NCBI GenBank assembly: GCA_030490835.1
Contig: CM059975.1
Coordinates: 50,335,174 to 50,399,173, forward strand
Reading direction: 5' to 3'
DNA length: 64,000 nt
Source of the DNA: Annona cherimola
Taxonomy: Eukaryota; Streptophyta; Magnoliopsida; Magnoliales; Annonaceae
The notes beneath the pieces are model-generated. The model did not search any database and was not told the origin of the DNA. It saw nothing but the letters and a program-made list of their open reading frames with translations. Both the position numbers and the translations under genes were made by a program. Shown one piece after another: positions 13,501-24,419 of this stretch. Position 1 is the first letter of the stretch. Each line of letters starts with the position of its first letter.

Positions 13501-15039
13501 GATTTCCCTCAAGGTAGCATCAGAAGACATCAATGGCTTAATAAAGAACTGAGCAAATCTGAAAGGCATGGAGCAGGATAACAAAAGCGCAGCAGTTTAG
13601 AAGCCAAATAAATAAATAAATGATAAAAAAAAAAAAAAATCAGCAAAGTGAACAAGGATAAATAAAAGCAAACCTATCCAGTGCCTCTTCAAAACTGTTG
13701 GTATTAATGTCAAAATAGTAGTTTGTATGCTCAGAAGAGGTAAAAGCATTTGTGCTACCACCATGCTGAATATCACGCATTATGACAGAAAAAAGAAGAA
13801 GACCAACATTAGTTGCCAGATAAAAATTTAGTAGAGGGCAAAATGGAAAGGATGTTAAAACTTAAAAGTGACTTCATAAAATATTGTACTAGAAGGGAAG
13901 AAGAACAGCAGCTACACACCATCCGAGAGAGTCGACTTAAAACAGATATAACATTTTGATAAAATTTTGCACAGTTACCAACTCCTTTGCAAATTCCTTG
14001 GTATATTTAACCAAGATGCTAACCAATCAGATACTGCTGTTTGCTTATTCTGCTGATTGCAGAACCTTGATAAGACCATGAAGAGTTTCTTAAATGTATT
14101 TTCCTTTTAAATTATAACGGGTTATAGGTACATTCCTTATCTTGGCTGCTTGACCCAACTAGCGTTTTTTCAGTGGTAAGTTTCCTCTTCCTAAACTATG
14201 GTTCAATAAGCTACACAAAAAGGTAATGGAAAATGCCAAAAAAAAAGGAGCATATTTGATAGGCCAATGATTTTGAGCAATAGCTGAAGCTGTTTTAGGT
14301 GCAATCAAACACACCAGAAACAAAGAAACAGTGTATTTTGTTGCATAGAAAAGCACAACCAGCTTACTGACAGTCTATTTTTTTTCCACCCCTCCCAGGC
14401 AACGAATGCGAGGCATACCTCAGTTATGTACTTCAAGTAGCTATGTTCCATCGGATATTTCTCACTGGCATAAAACAGCATGTGCTCTGTAATGGAGCAG
14501 AGTAATAAGTTTGATCATAAGCTTTAGTTATAAAACCAAAAGAAAGAAAGGATAAAGATGTCTGCTAGCACACAGCTTTGTGAATTATAGGGTTTTCAGT
14601 TCTGACATGCTGGGGCCTCGGTCCATACATTCCATCCACATGGTGGAAAGTGCAAAAGAAGTATAAAAAAGTTAGCTGCCTGATTGCATTTATCAAATAA
14701 GAATCCAAAAGACAATTCCAATTAGTAGCCTTACCAAGAAAATGAGCAAGACCTTCAAGACCTTCGGGGTCACTGAATGAACCCACAGCAACGTCCATTG
14801 AAGCAGCGGCCTATATTGGCGCCAAAGGAAAAGGCCAAACGAAAAATAAGAATATGGATGTGAACTGAATAATCTTCAGAAATCAAAACCAACCTAATTC
14901 TACTTGCAATGGATACCTTGTCGGTATCTGGATCGCTGATAAGGAGAACTTCGAGAGAATTGGGGAGCGCGATCCTTCTGTAATCCCTCTTGTCGATGCG
15001 TGGCTTGAAGATCTGCGCCTCTGGCTTCCCGACTGCCAT
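4563..15039 (-). CDS. PXM16: Insulin-degrading-enzyme-like M16 zinc metallopeptidase, peroxisomal type (5' part, 12 exons)
   Basis: Exons, 5' to 3': 15039-14917, 14810-14735, 14486-14419, 13765-13674, 13558-13485, 13372-13329, 12405-12354, 11769-11647, 11551-11439, 11253-11091, 4954-4862, 4648-4563. All junctions are GT-AG and phase-consistent, giving 1107 nt (369 codons). Residues 64-68 form the inverted zinc motif HFLEH, split by intron 2 between L66 and E67. The third ligand is E145 in AVDSE145NQ, split by intron 5. [15 protein letters not shown] sits near residue 298. Family members are about 970 residues: a clamshell of two M16 halves with the active site in the first, degrading short peptides, and in plants a peroxisomal form is known. 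The C-terminal half and any peroxisomal targeting signal lie outside the window, so the symbol is by similarity. The start has a purine at -3 and G at +4. No disabling change is visible, so the gene may be functional. Confidence 0.9.
6853..7313. repeat. Tandem duplication, 2 copies of 229 bp
   Basis: The unit beginning TTTTGAGGCCTAGAAGC occurs at 6853 and again at 7082, almost identical. Each copy includes a GGGTTTGGGTT / AACCCAAATT stretch like the sub-terminal repeats of hAT elements. It lies inside intron 10. Confidence 0.9.
7440..7662. mobile_element. Possible hAT element right end
   Basis: GGGTTTAGGGTT-like motifs and CAACCCAAACCCAGATG lead into TTGCACCCCTA at 7652-7662. That is the same 11-base end as the well-defined hAT element ending at 24419. 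I could not find a matching left end or an 8-bp duplication, so the element is truncated or its left end has decayed, possibly within the 229-bp tandem duplication to the left. Confidence 0.4.
8019..8074. repeat. Tandem duplication, 2 copies of 28 bp
   Basis: AGGGAATAGGAGTTTATT followed by a T-rich tail occurs at 8019 and again at 8047, head to tail. Confidence 0.85.
8876..9955 (+). pseudogene. RTE-type LINE reverse transcriptase remnant, 3' half (plus strand)
   Basis: Plus-strand frames give [15 protein letters not shown] (the FIDLEKAYDRVPR block of plant RTE reverse transcriptases), then [20 protein letters not shown] and YMEC, then after a MITE insertion [13 protein letters not shown] and a degenerate FGHV-type C-terminal block near 9890. 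Stops and frameshifts are frequent. The sequence starts abruptly at [10 protein letters not shown] and lacks everything upstream. The upstream half of such a protein is found in reverse orientation at 10250-10890. Confidence 0.7.
9387..9680 (+). mobile_element. Tourist-like MITE, copy M2, inside the LINE remnant
   Basis: The ends read GAGTGTGTTTGAGAA on the left and CAAACAAGCC on the right, bordered by TTAA on both sides, as expected for a PIF/Harbinger MITE with TTA/TAA target duplication. It interrupts the LINE coding remnant between its WRDALE block and its AMLYG block, so it inserted later. It is non-coding and AT-rich, and is the reverse complement of M1 at 361-636. Confidence 0.65.
9937..10017 (+). 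mobile_element. Truncated copy M3 of the same MITE
   Basis: TAAGGGTGTATTTGGGAAGTG and the following AAAACTTTT...AAAAGTTTTTT repeat the left part of M2. The similarity stops near 10017, so only the first 80 or so bases remain. It abuts the end of the plus-strand LINE half. Confidence 0.5.
10250..10890 (-). pseudogene. RTE-type LINE remnant, 5' half of the reverse transcriptase (minus strand)
   Basis: Read on the minus strand, successive frames give [11 protein letters not shown], then [11 protein letters not shown] (the KAxGPDGIPxE block), [10 protein letters not shown], then [18 protein letters not shown], then [11 protein letters not shown] (the FMPGRSTxEAI block). This order is that of the first half of plant RTE reverse transcriptases. 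Stops and shifts are present. A 120-codon plus-strand open frame across it is only the antisense shadow. Confidence 0.65.
12512..12689. repeat. Tandem duplication, 2 copies of 89 bp, in intron 6
   Basis: The unit beginning GATGACATGTTATTTCATG at 12512 repeats at 12601 with only a few substitutions. It lies between exon 7 and exon 6 and does not touch the splice sites. Confidence 0.92.
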
Positions 15040-15533
15040 GGCTATTCTCCCTCTGCTGTGATGATTTCTTCTTCCTCTTCGGCTATTGAAGCTGGAAGAA
15101 GCGCGGAGAAAACAAAGGCAGACCTTTCTTCACGCCACCTTCCTGTTATCTGCATAAATGTGCCCATTTGCCGGGCGCGGGCGGCTGCTGTCACTATTGC
15201 TTTCGCTTTCTGCGACGACCGCGCCGTTGACGAGACCCCAGCCCCAGCGCGAACCGCGTGCATCGCATCGCATCGCAGCGTAACAGCAACCAGAAGAAAC
15301 TCAGCTCTGAAGAGCAGACATTCGCGACTTCTGAGGATTGTCACTTTGTCAGTGTCTCACTACGCGTTGTCACAAGTGCGGACGATATCTGCCATTCCCA
15401 CCGCGAGCCGGCTTAAAATTCCCGACTTTTATCATGATTGGCGGATCGTTGCTGCGCCGAACGGTACCTCCCGGAGGAATGGAATGGCATGGAATGTAAA
15501 ACGATCATAAAATAAGAAAATTTGCTAGAAATT
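15040..15533 (-). promoter_or_regulatory. 5' flank and probable promoter of the IDE-like gene
   Basis: This is a locally GC-rich segment immediately upstream of the start codon, in strong contrast to the AT-rich surroundings, as often seen at plant housekeeping promoters. I see no convincing TATA box at a fixed distance. A 150-codon open frame on the plus strand (15058-15510) is low-complexity and probably a by-product of the GC content. Only about 490 bp separate the start codon from the first transposon sequence. Confidence 0.5.
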
Positions 15534-17190
15534 TGTGTCAATGTACCAGCACCTATGTGATAACTTGTTGCCTAAACATCTTTAATAATTATCTAGCAGT
15601 ATCACATAACTTACGTAACTCAGAAAAAATTCGGCAGTATTTCCTTACAATTTATAAGAGATAGCATGGTACATAAGGCATATTATTACTGTATAATAAA
15701 TTTCCATTCTAAAATTTAACAAACAACTCGATGTTCATGTATTTACCTACTTGTATTATAAAACTTTTACATCAAAAGTTTTGTATTGATATTCATGCAA
15801 CCTAAATTATCCATATAACTAAGGTTCACATGTTCAATCATAATTACATCAAGGTAGTTTAAAAGATCGTGTGTATACATACACACATTGGATGTAGAAA
15901 ATTTAATATACAAAACATAGCATGCCCAACCCAATAACTCCCCAACTAAGTAAGTATCTACTTTCGCTTATAGAAGATAAAAACATAAGGTTCATATTAG
16001 CAAAAAGAAAGGAATATAGATCATAATCTAATGAGTTGGGTCTCCGGAGTCGTGTTCTTCTTTGATTCCATCTTGAAATGCCTCACCTGCCATGTGGTCT
16101 AAAATCATAATGACAAATCATGTGAGTCTAAACAAACTCAATAGTAATAGATAATAGTTAGCATGAAGTAGAAGCAAAGCAGAAACAATTTAGACCCTTC
16201 TTGCATATGTCATGGTAATGATTAAAAAAAGTCTTAACTCCTAAGTAACATGCACAATGAATAGAATCAATGTTAACGCCAAAGAATGTATATCTATATA
16301 TATACATATACACCCATAACCACATTTCTTTAACAACCATGCACAACCCCTCACTTATGTCATGAAGGGTCTTGAACTACTTTTTTTTACTTATATCTAT
16401 TAAGGGCTATAAACAACCCTACATAATTAAACAAATCACTCATATGTGATCCTTTTTAAAAACTACATAATGCAACACAACCCAGGCATGCCTATGGAAA
16501 TAAACCCAATGCAACACAAAATCTTTTTCAAGAAACTCAACATAATAATCACAGAACTAACATCATAGACATGTTAAGTTACTAACATTTCAAAGTGTAT
16601 TCATACTTAATTTAACAACACATTTGTCAGAGGAGCATTCCATCGAACACATGATAGACACTACTAGGAAAACTACTAGGTGTTCATAGTTGACAGTTGA
16701 ACCTCAACCACGGTACCCTCTCATGATAGAAAAATGCTTCTATACCAACCATCCCATGAGAATCATCTATTAACCCTAATCTCTTCATGTTTTGTCTAGC
16801 TTTATCTCCCTTCACATCCTAAATCATCATGTCATAACTGTAAGAGTGATATTTGCTCCATATATGATATAATAGGAAATAAATCAAGGTTCTACTACAA
16901 ATTTAAGAAGAACGAAGCATCTACTTACTTAGATCACGATTTTTCTCAAAATCAGCAACCCTAACTTAAATTTCCATATTTTGACCTCCCTTTGGATGAA
17001 TCTATGATACTCAAAGCAATTCAAAGTGTTTTTTGAAGAGTTAAGGTTGGGTTGAGGGCTCAAAGAAGAAGAAGGAGGAAAAGAATAAGAAAACCGAGGA
17101 GAAAAGGGAAAAAGAGAAGGGCTAGAGAGTTGGGACCAAGTCGCACCTCTCTTTCATAAAGACTCATACCTGTGAACTCAACTAGTAAAA
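15534..17190 (-). mobile_element. Decayed Z-family (chromovirus) LTR, copy Z0
   Basis: The order and wording of blocks match the intact Z solo LTR at 28653-30390: AAATTCGGCAG near its left end, the TGTGAGTCTAAACAAACTCA block near 16120, repeated CAAGGGCCATGAACAACCC-type blocks near 16350-16420, the ATCTACTTACTTAGATC block near 16920, and a purine-rich GAAGAAGAAGGAGG region near 17070. It is strongly diverged and truncated at its right side, where a copia LTR fragment begins. By the pol orientation elsewhere, this LTR family reads on the minus strand here. Confidence 0.65.
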
Positions 17191-17650
17191 ATTATAAATT
17201 AAGATTTGATTTTTAATGATTAACAATCAATTTAAGAAATTAAAAGCTACCAATGAATTTTTGGGTATGTGCATATATGCAGAAGTTTTAAATTTCAAGC
17301 ATAAGCAGATAAAGTTGCATATTCAAGTTGACTTCAAGACCGACTTAAGTCAAGTCTAACCCCAAGCTGACTCCAATGCCTACTTCAAGTGCATTTTAAA
17401 AGATAAAAAATTTCAAGGATGAGTTTCATTGTCAAAATCACATCCCAAGTCAATAGCAGGAATGATTTATGTAAAGTCAAAGATGTAGTCAACTTCATAT
17501 GTGACTTAGAGACCATCAGACAGCTCAAAAATTCTTTGACTTCAAAATGATATTTGAAGTCATACTCCAAGTCAACTTTACATGCGAATTAAATAAAGTC
17601 GAAGCCGAAGTCAACCCCAAACCTGTGACTTGGAAGAACAAAAAGTCATA
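17191..17650 (+). mobile_element. Decayed copia LTR fragment
   Basis: It opens with a degraded version of the LTR start (TTTTTAATGATTAACAATC against TGTTTTGATGATTAACAAATC in intact copies). The typical AAGTC..GACTT repeats follow, many CpG positions now changed. Only the first third or so of the LTR is recognisable and no end or target duplication was found. Confidence 0.6.
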
Positions 17651-18216
17651 AATGTGGTTTGTTCAATTCTCACTATAAGTGCACGAATCATCAATGATAG
17701 TATTTAATAAAATCAATCTCAGAGGAAATTCGGAACTTTAGACTTCAATTTTAAGCACTTCATAATGAATATAGAAGGAATAAAATGAGATTAAAGAAAA
17801 ATAGTAAAAGAAGAAAGCAAATCTTGAGAACTTTAAATGAGAATTAAAAGTTTTAGAGATGAGAGCACCTAGGATTAAGTGTTTCACATATAAATTTGCA
17901 ATGGATATGTATTATATTTATTTAATCCAGATATTATATGTTAAAGGAGAACAAACCCTAAGTTGACCTTGCACCATCTTTCGGAACATGCAAAACGTAT
18001 CATAATATTCTTAACCACATATTCTAAAGAGATTACATTAATTAGAATTCATTAAATTCTGTAACAATTTATGGAATTCTTTAAGACTATCATGCCTATT
18101 TTTATGGTCCATATTTCTAAATTTAATATTTTGATTATTGTGTATTAGGCTTTCACCTCTCAGTTCCTTCATTTAATATATGGAATCATTGTCAAAATAC
18201 GAGCTTAAACACTTAG
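17651..18216. other. Unassigned repeat-like spacer
   Basis: The first part (AAGTGCACGAATCATCAA, then AATAAAATCAATCTCAGAGG) resembles the GTATACGTGCCGATCAAG ... CCCACGAGG block of the X-family LTR at 61640-61720, so this may be a degraded relative. The rest is AT-rich and shows nothing recognisable. Confidence 0.3.
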
Positions 18217-19222
18217 TGTGGCGCCCCAACCTGAGCGTCATAACCTGAACCTTACTCCGGAATTGTTTATTGATTTGTAATATGAGCAGGATTGTTGCCC
18301 TGGTCATACAACGAGTTTTTTTCCAATTTATATCATACACATACATTGATAATTCACTCCATCGAAGTTTTTCCTCACAACGACATGTTCATTTATACCC
18401 AAATTTGTCTAACTTTGCTAACAACATGTCCTGATATTTATGTTAGTCATCTAGTCTCAACATATCATGTCCATCATATACAATAAAATTTATATCATTC
18501 TTGTCATATTAAATTCATACATACCAACGACCCATCAACTTTTTCTTTCAAGTTAAAGTCATATCCCAATTCACATCAAACATCAAAGACGTTTAAAGTT
18601 TTAAAAACCAAAGAGACCATAATATCACTTCCATAAAACTTGACCCTTCATGTAGATGCATATAAAAGAATACGAGAATCGTGTTTCTTCATTTAAACCT
18701 GTTTGTGTCTTCTGTAGTCTTTTTATACCTGTCTCGGGTTTGGAAAACAAATTGTGAATATTAACTCAGTAAGCAAACTACATTATTTTCAGGTAAAGTT
18801 TTTCCTTTTATAAATATTTTTAAATAATCAACATCATACGCAACATGGGTATTTCACGAATAATACAAACGTATTATTATCAACATGATAGGAACATCAT
18901 AGTGACAGTACGCTAGTTAGGCAACCATCATATCATCCTGCTTCCATCTCAAGGAGGGTGTCATCGGCCTTTGACTTATGTTAGCAACTTGGTCACATTA
19001 GAGGGGGACAACCGGTCCACTTACATCTTTAAAGTGGACCTAGTTCCTTATGTACCATGATCATAAACATGTTAGCATGAATTTCAAGAATAGACATTTG
19101 AACCATAATTTTTCAATATAAATTTTTTAACAAAACAAAATTCAAGCCAATTTGCAAGAGTTATAGGAGTGGCCATCTCTAAAAATTTCAAAAGCATTTA
19201 AACAAACAGTTTGCAATATATT
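18217..19222 (-). mobile_element. Y-family LTR fragment, copy Y1
   Basis: It begins TGTGGCGCCCCAACC at 18217, followed by TTACTCCGG and AGGATTGTTGCCCTGGTCA. These mark the 3' end of Y-family LTRs read on the minus strand, as in 32519 and, in reverse, 27824. The conserved GC-rich island near 18951-19030 is present but eroded. The fragment stops near 19222, where a copia gag remnant starts, so only about the terminal 1 kb is left. Confidence 0.7.
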
Positions 19223-19560
19223 ATCATTTTGATTAAGGCTTATAGTACATCAAATGTGAGGGGACAAATTTTTTATGATAAGAAGCTTGTTGATAAATCA
19301 TGGATAAAAATGCCTACTTGGCAACCAAAGGGCTATCATGATACTCCAACCTATGCTAGAATTACTTGCCATTATTGTAATAAGTTTGGACACAAAATAT
19401 ATCAGTGCAAGACAAGAAAAATGATTTACAAAGGAGTTAAATTAGTTTGGATTCCAAAGAGACATATTTAAGGTGAAACAAAGTTTTCTTAAGTTCCTAG
19501 GTTTTATGGTACTAACATTCATGGACCCATAACACGGGTACCAAAAGGAAAAATGATATC
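19223..19560 (+). pseudogene. Copia gag C-terminal remnant with CCHC zinc knuckle
   Basis: An open stretch encodes CHYCNKFGHKIYQC, a C-x2-C-x4-H-x4-C knuckle, followed by KLVWIPK and a degenerate GPITRVPKG. The same order (knuckle, KLVWVP, GPIKWVPK) is found at the end of gag in copia elements B and D, so this is an old relative. Nothing upstream or downstream of this part of gag is preserved. Confidence 0.7.
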
Positions 19561-19848
19561 ATATTTATGATGTAGGTTTTATCTTAACTAAGTGTAAAAC
19601 CATCTAGAGGATGAATGCTAAATTGCAAAAGAAAGAGGGAGTTGAGCAAAATAGTGATAACTCTCATCAAAGGTAAGTGAGGTATGTTGCTCTCATAGCT
19701 CCTTTTATATAAAGGCATTAGTAAATAAGTTATGTCACGTAGTTATATTATCATATGCTTGTAACTCAAAATGAATGATTTGAATGACGAAAGAAATATT
19801 TAATAGAAGGTTTTATATGCACAAAATGAACTTATTATGCCCCATTTG
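19561..19848. other. No recognisable feature
   Basis: The sequence is AT-rich, between a copia gag remnant and the CACTA terminus. It may be decayed copia sequence, but no motif supports that. Confidence 0.4.
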
Positions 19849-21436
19849 CACTACCTTTATAACTTTAAAAACCAATATTATACTAATATTTAGTGATATT
19901 TTTCATATTTATACCAAAATTTTATACCCATCACTAAACCTTAGTGCCTTATAATGATACTTATTTAATGACAATTTTGACTGTCGTAATAGTTATAATG
20001 TTAATTAGGCAATAATAAAAATATCAATATGATTTTAACAACAGTTAGATAATGACACTTTTTATTTGTCACTAATGTTATAATAAAAGTTTTAAAATTA
20101 GTAAATCAAATAATTTATAAACATTTAATATATTATAATTAAATTTAATATAGAATTATTTTGAGCTATAGAGATAGTATTTTTTGATGAAATAGTATAG
20201 TAATTTAGATGTGTAATAATAATTTTTATTTTTTGTAAATTATTAATATATAATAAAAACTTGCATTTATAAAAATAACACAATAAAATTTATTTATACT
20301 ATTTATATTTAGCAATAATTTTTCTTTTCATTTTAACCGCTTATGAGATCAATAGAAGTTTAGCAGTATAATAGTTTTCAATCATCATATGATTCATTTC
20401 ATATCAAAACTAATAAAAAGGTAACATTCATTAATAATCAAAAATTAAGATAAAGGTACCAATCTTTCAATTGTTCAATTGTCAATCATTCAAGAGTAAT
20501 ATTCACAATATTAAAAAAATACATGAAAGCACATAAAATCAACTTCGCATCTAATTATCAAATAAATGTATTGTCTTCCAAAATTTAGTGATCTTCAACA
20601 ATGATTCATTGTCCTGCAAACATTAAAAATTAAATAACATAAGTTCCTTACAATCGAAGTATAAAAATACTTGTTAAATAAAAATTTAACTCAAAGTTAC
20701 CTTCTCTATTAGAGTGAAGTTCATGACCCAAATTAGAGCCACAAGATTGTCTATTTAGATAACTTGCAATATTAGGAACCTAAAACTTAAAATATAAGTA
20801 TCTCAATAAAATTTTATAATAATGATATTTTTCAATACCTTATTTAATGGTTCTAATACAAAAGAAAAATAATAATAATCCAAAATCAAGATACTTGTTT
20901 ATTATCATCAAATAGTGGATATGCATCTAATACTTGCATGATAGGATCATCTGAACTTTGACTTTTAATATGTGATGCAACAACACTAAGTACTTCTTGC
21001 AATGCTAAAACTTGTTTTTTCAATAGATGAGTCTCTTAGTTGTGTGATTGAAATTTTTTTGTTTAAGAAATATTTTTAAATTTCTATAAGGAGTAGATCC
21101 ATTTCCAAAACACCAAATACATTCTACATTTTCTGGCGCTTTTACTTTAGAATAAGCGTCCTCTATTCATTAAAACATTCTTTTATATTTTCTAATGGTT
21201 TCTCTTCTTTTTCAACAATTCATGCAATTATGTAGCAGTATAAAATTTAATACAATTTATAATTTGGAAGATGAAATATTAGAATGTAACTTACAATAAT
21301 TAGAAAATAATGCATAAAATAAAACATCGAACAATGAAAAACTTATAATAACTTTCGCATATTTATCATTTATAACTCTTCCATCATTATGTGCATGTGT
21401 ATGTATGTAAATTCGAACACGAGATGGTTGCATATC
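19849..21436 (-). mobile_element. CACTA (En/Spm) transposon, left portion
   Basis: The left end reads CACTACCTTTATAAC at 19849. It is followed by AT-rich sub-terminal sequence with repeated TTTAGTGATATTT / TGTCACTAATG motifs typical of plant CACTA ends. Further in, on the minus strand, lie pieces of an En/Spm-type (PF03004-like) protein. The element is interrupted at 21437 by the Z chromovirus LTR; a matching N-terminal part of the same protein type lies beyond Z at 48204-48481. Confidence 0.6.
20895..21436 (-). pseudogene. PF03004-like CACTA protein, C-terminal fragments
   Basis: The minus-strand frame from 21436 gives QPSRVRIYIHTHAHNDGRV, matching the P-x-R-x-E-x-F/Y-I-x-TH-x-DG block of plant En/Spm PF03004 proteins. 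A second piece near 21150 gives AYSKVKAPENVECIWCFGNG (the G-x-G-x-TP region), and a third near 20930-21030 gives LLKKQVLALQEVLS. The pieces are separated by short gaps that could be introns or shifts. The N-terminal part is not on this side of the Z insertion. Confidence 0.6.
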
Positions 21437-21879
21437 TGTGATGCCCCATTGCCAAGGCATCTTCAATGGCTAGTCAATAAGTGTCACATGATTTAAGAAA
21501 ACTTTAGCAGCATCTCGCCTAACCTATAACGGGTAGTATGGTAAACAAAACATATTATACATGAACATCTCAATTCCAATCTAAAATATAACCATTTAGC
21601 TCTACATTAACATATTTATATGCCCATACTATAAAGACATCCACAAAGAAAGAAAATCATTATAATCCATCATTACTCTACAAAGCAATCCAAAATAACA
21701 TATACGCTTGTTCACATAAATTGTAATCATGCCTAGAAATGTCCACGTACACTATGTTCTTCGTAGTTGGGTTAAATTAGGTAAATGCTTACAGTAACTA
21801 GTGTAAAAAAGAAGTATAAAGCTCAAAATAGCAAAAAAAAAAAGACACAAGGCCTAATCTATCAAGTTTGGCCTTTAGG

Positions 21880-24419
21880 TAGGGGTGCAACTCGGGCTCA
21901 TGAAACTCAGATTCACCTTAACCCTAACCCTAACCCTATTTGTAAAATTTCAACCCTAACCCTTACCCTAACCCTATTTGTAAACCTCAACCCTAACCCT
22001 ATTTTTAAAATTCGGGCTCGGGTTGAGTTTTGGGTTAAGTTTCGCGTTGATATTCTCCTATCAATGTCTTTGTTACTCATCCTATATATTTTTTTTTATC
22101 ACAAACCTATTGAATAAAAAAATTGAAAAACAATTTATTATAAGAAAACTAGAAAAATTCAAATACCGCTTAAGAGTAGAAAGTAGGAAATTTGTTTTGA
22201 GCCTTCCTTTTGCATCAAATATCGCTAAACTTGTCTTGTATATTACTTGAACTATCCATATTAATTTGATCACCTAACTATCACTTTTTTAATACATAAA
22301 AGTAATTAGAAATTGTCCATGTGAATTTCAATAGTTCTACTTGTTTCAGTCGTAGTCACCCCATGCAATAGAACATACGACAGGAGATAAGAAATAAAAT
22401 TGATATAAATAAAAAATAAACACCAAATTAAACATATACAGATCATTTTGAAATGAACAAGGGTGTTTAAGTTTATTAGGCTTCGAACGTTACTGGTAAC
22501 TTCTTAAAATTTTTTTTGAAGGTAAATAAGGTCTTTGGCATTATTGGAGTATTCATGTTTGATAATTCTTTGGCCTTCAGTTGTCTATTTCTCTTTCCAT
22601 CTGAGTTATTAGATCATTGGGCTCTGCAATTATAAATTCTTGATTTTCGAAGAATAACATAGTCATCCCTCCAGTATGTTCTTCTGATTTAGAATTCTAA
22701 TCATTGATCAACACCACTCCAAACTGGACAGGATTGCAGAAACGGGATCATGTTCATACTCCAGTCTAAGCTAATCATTGCAATCTAATTAAATTAATTT
22801 GTCAAAGCAAATGCTCTCTGCTGCTTGTTTCTTATGATTCCTCATACAGTGTGGAATCTAAATTTATTATTCTTATTCCTCTTTCATACTCGTCTATGTT
22901 AACCAGGAAAAAAAAAGACAAATCGTTTATAGACTATTTTGAATGTTTCTTTTGGATACTCTGTAAAACAAATTGTAATAGCCAGAGAAGGCCTAGGGTC
23001 GTAAAATTCTGTCTATTTTTAATTCGTTGGATATATTAATACTCACTATGACCACGACATCTGTTAGGGCGCTATCACTAATTTATGACTTCTGCAACTT
23101 CATGTGCAGGCTGAATGAGAAAATGGATCAGCCGGCATCCTAGGTCGCATGTGGGCTTCACACAAAAATTGAAGCAGCATCTACTCAAACATCGATCTTT
23201 GGCTTAAAAAATGGATTATTAACATTATAAAATTGCAAAATAATTTTCCTGGAGATAATCATCTAACCTCCAAGTAGCAGGGATGCAACTGGTCGGCAGG
23301 GATGGCACAGGCCGCGCAACCCGTCGGTTGGTACAACGCAGGTGGATGGCAGGGAAGAAGAAGATGACGCAAGAGCTACCAACGCCGGACGATCATCTCG
23401 TGCACATTCCCCTTGTTGGGATACCTTTCATATGACTATTTAAAACAAATAATTCCTAGATGGGCGTCGGCTTGTTCTCGAATGCGCTCGAGAATCTGCT
23501 GTTAGGACAAAGACGGTGATAGAATCCGCCTGACCTTCTTCCTTTCCTGCTGCCCTTTTTTGCCTGGTTGGGCGCTGTTTGATAGAATGGACTGCACATT
23601 CATAGGGTGAATCCCCTGTTGCAACTTCTTCTATTCGATGCCGACGAATCCCTTGCTCTAGAATCTGCTCTTGTGCACGAAACTGTGAGGATTTATATCT
23701 CTATAGATGCGGCTTTACCGGGGTTAGCACTTTCCTGTTTTACTTTGACTCTTGCTACGACCCTGCGTCGACCGCTATGCCCCTTCTCTTGCTTGAGAAT
23801 GCACTGCTGGTAGGAAAAATGCTGAGTGAATGTCCGAGCAGGGTGAATTAATAGGAATCAAAGCGACGAACTAGGATCCTTTAATATGTCAATTCTGATC
23901 TTTGAAAGAAGCAAATGGACAAAGCCGATGCGGGAAGCAGAGGCTGCCGTGTGAGAAGAAGAAGACGACGCAAAGGCAGGACGTTGGACGCTGGCCGCCG
24001 ACGCAAGCAGGACGCAGAGGCTACTGCGGGTGAAGAAGAATGCTCGTGCAGGTGCCGACGGGATTAGGCTGCCGCGGGTGAAGAAGATGCTCGTGCTGTG
24101 CAGGCGCCGGGCGGGATTAGGGAGCGGGAAGAAATTTTCGGAAAGGGCGAGCGGGAGAAAGGAAAGGAGACAGACTGTCTGTCAATGACGTCAGACTTGG
24201 TAATGTATAATAAAAAATATATATTTTATAAATATAAATTCGGGCTCGGGTTCACAGGGTTCGGGTTTACGTCAACCCGAAACCGATCTCGATTCGAATT
24301 CGGTCCGGGTTCGGGCTGGGAATTCGGGTTCGGGTTGAAAATTCATAAGTTTCAACACTGCAAATTCTCGGGTTTGGTGGGCCGGGTTCGGGTTGAACCC
24401 GGCCCAAGTTGCACCCCTA
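21880..24419. mobile_element. Non-autonomous hAT transposon, 2.54 kb
   Basis: The terminal inverted repeats are TAGGGGTGCAACTCGGGC on the left and GGCCCAAGTTGCACCCCTA on the right. They are flanked by an 8-bp target duplication, CCTTTAGG (21872-21879) and CCTTTAAG (24420-24427), with one mismatch, as expected for hAT. Left sub-terminal DNA is telomere-like; right sub-terminal DNA is a run of GGGTTCGGGTT motifs. The interior holds a GC-rich part (about 23280-24180) but no transposase with the hATC dimerisation block, so the element depends on others. Confidence 0.85.
21917..22010. repeat. Telomere-like CCCTAA repeats in the hAT left end
   Basis: About ten CCCTAA or near-CCCTAA units occur here, in three clusters broken by ATTTGTAAA-type spacers. 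Plant telomeres use the same heptamer (CCCTAAA), but these hexamers sit just inside a transposon terminus, opposite GGGTTC-rich repeats at the other end. Confidence 0.85.

Noticed and set aside
15058..15510. 150-codon plus-strand open frame in the GC-rich segment upstream of the peptidase
   Set aside because: It has low-complexity Ser/Ala/Arg composition, no family motif, and is antisense to the 5' flank of the gene. GC-rich DNA with few stop codons explains it.
21917..22010. Interstitial telomere from a chromosome fusion
   Set aside because: The CCCTAA units sit inside clear hAT terminal repeats with an 8-bp target duplication, so they are part of a transposon end.
22023..22273. Open frames on both strands inside the hAT element
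   Set aside because: They are short and AT-rich with no transposase motif. The element appears non-autonomous.
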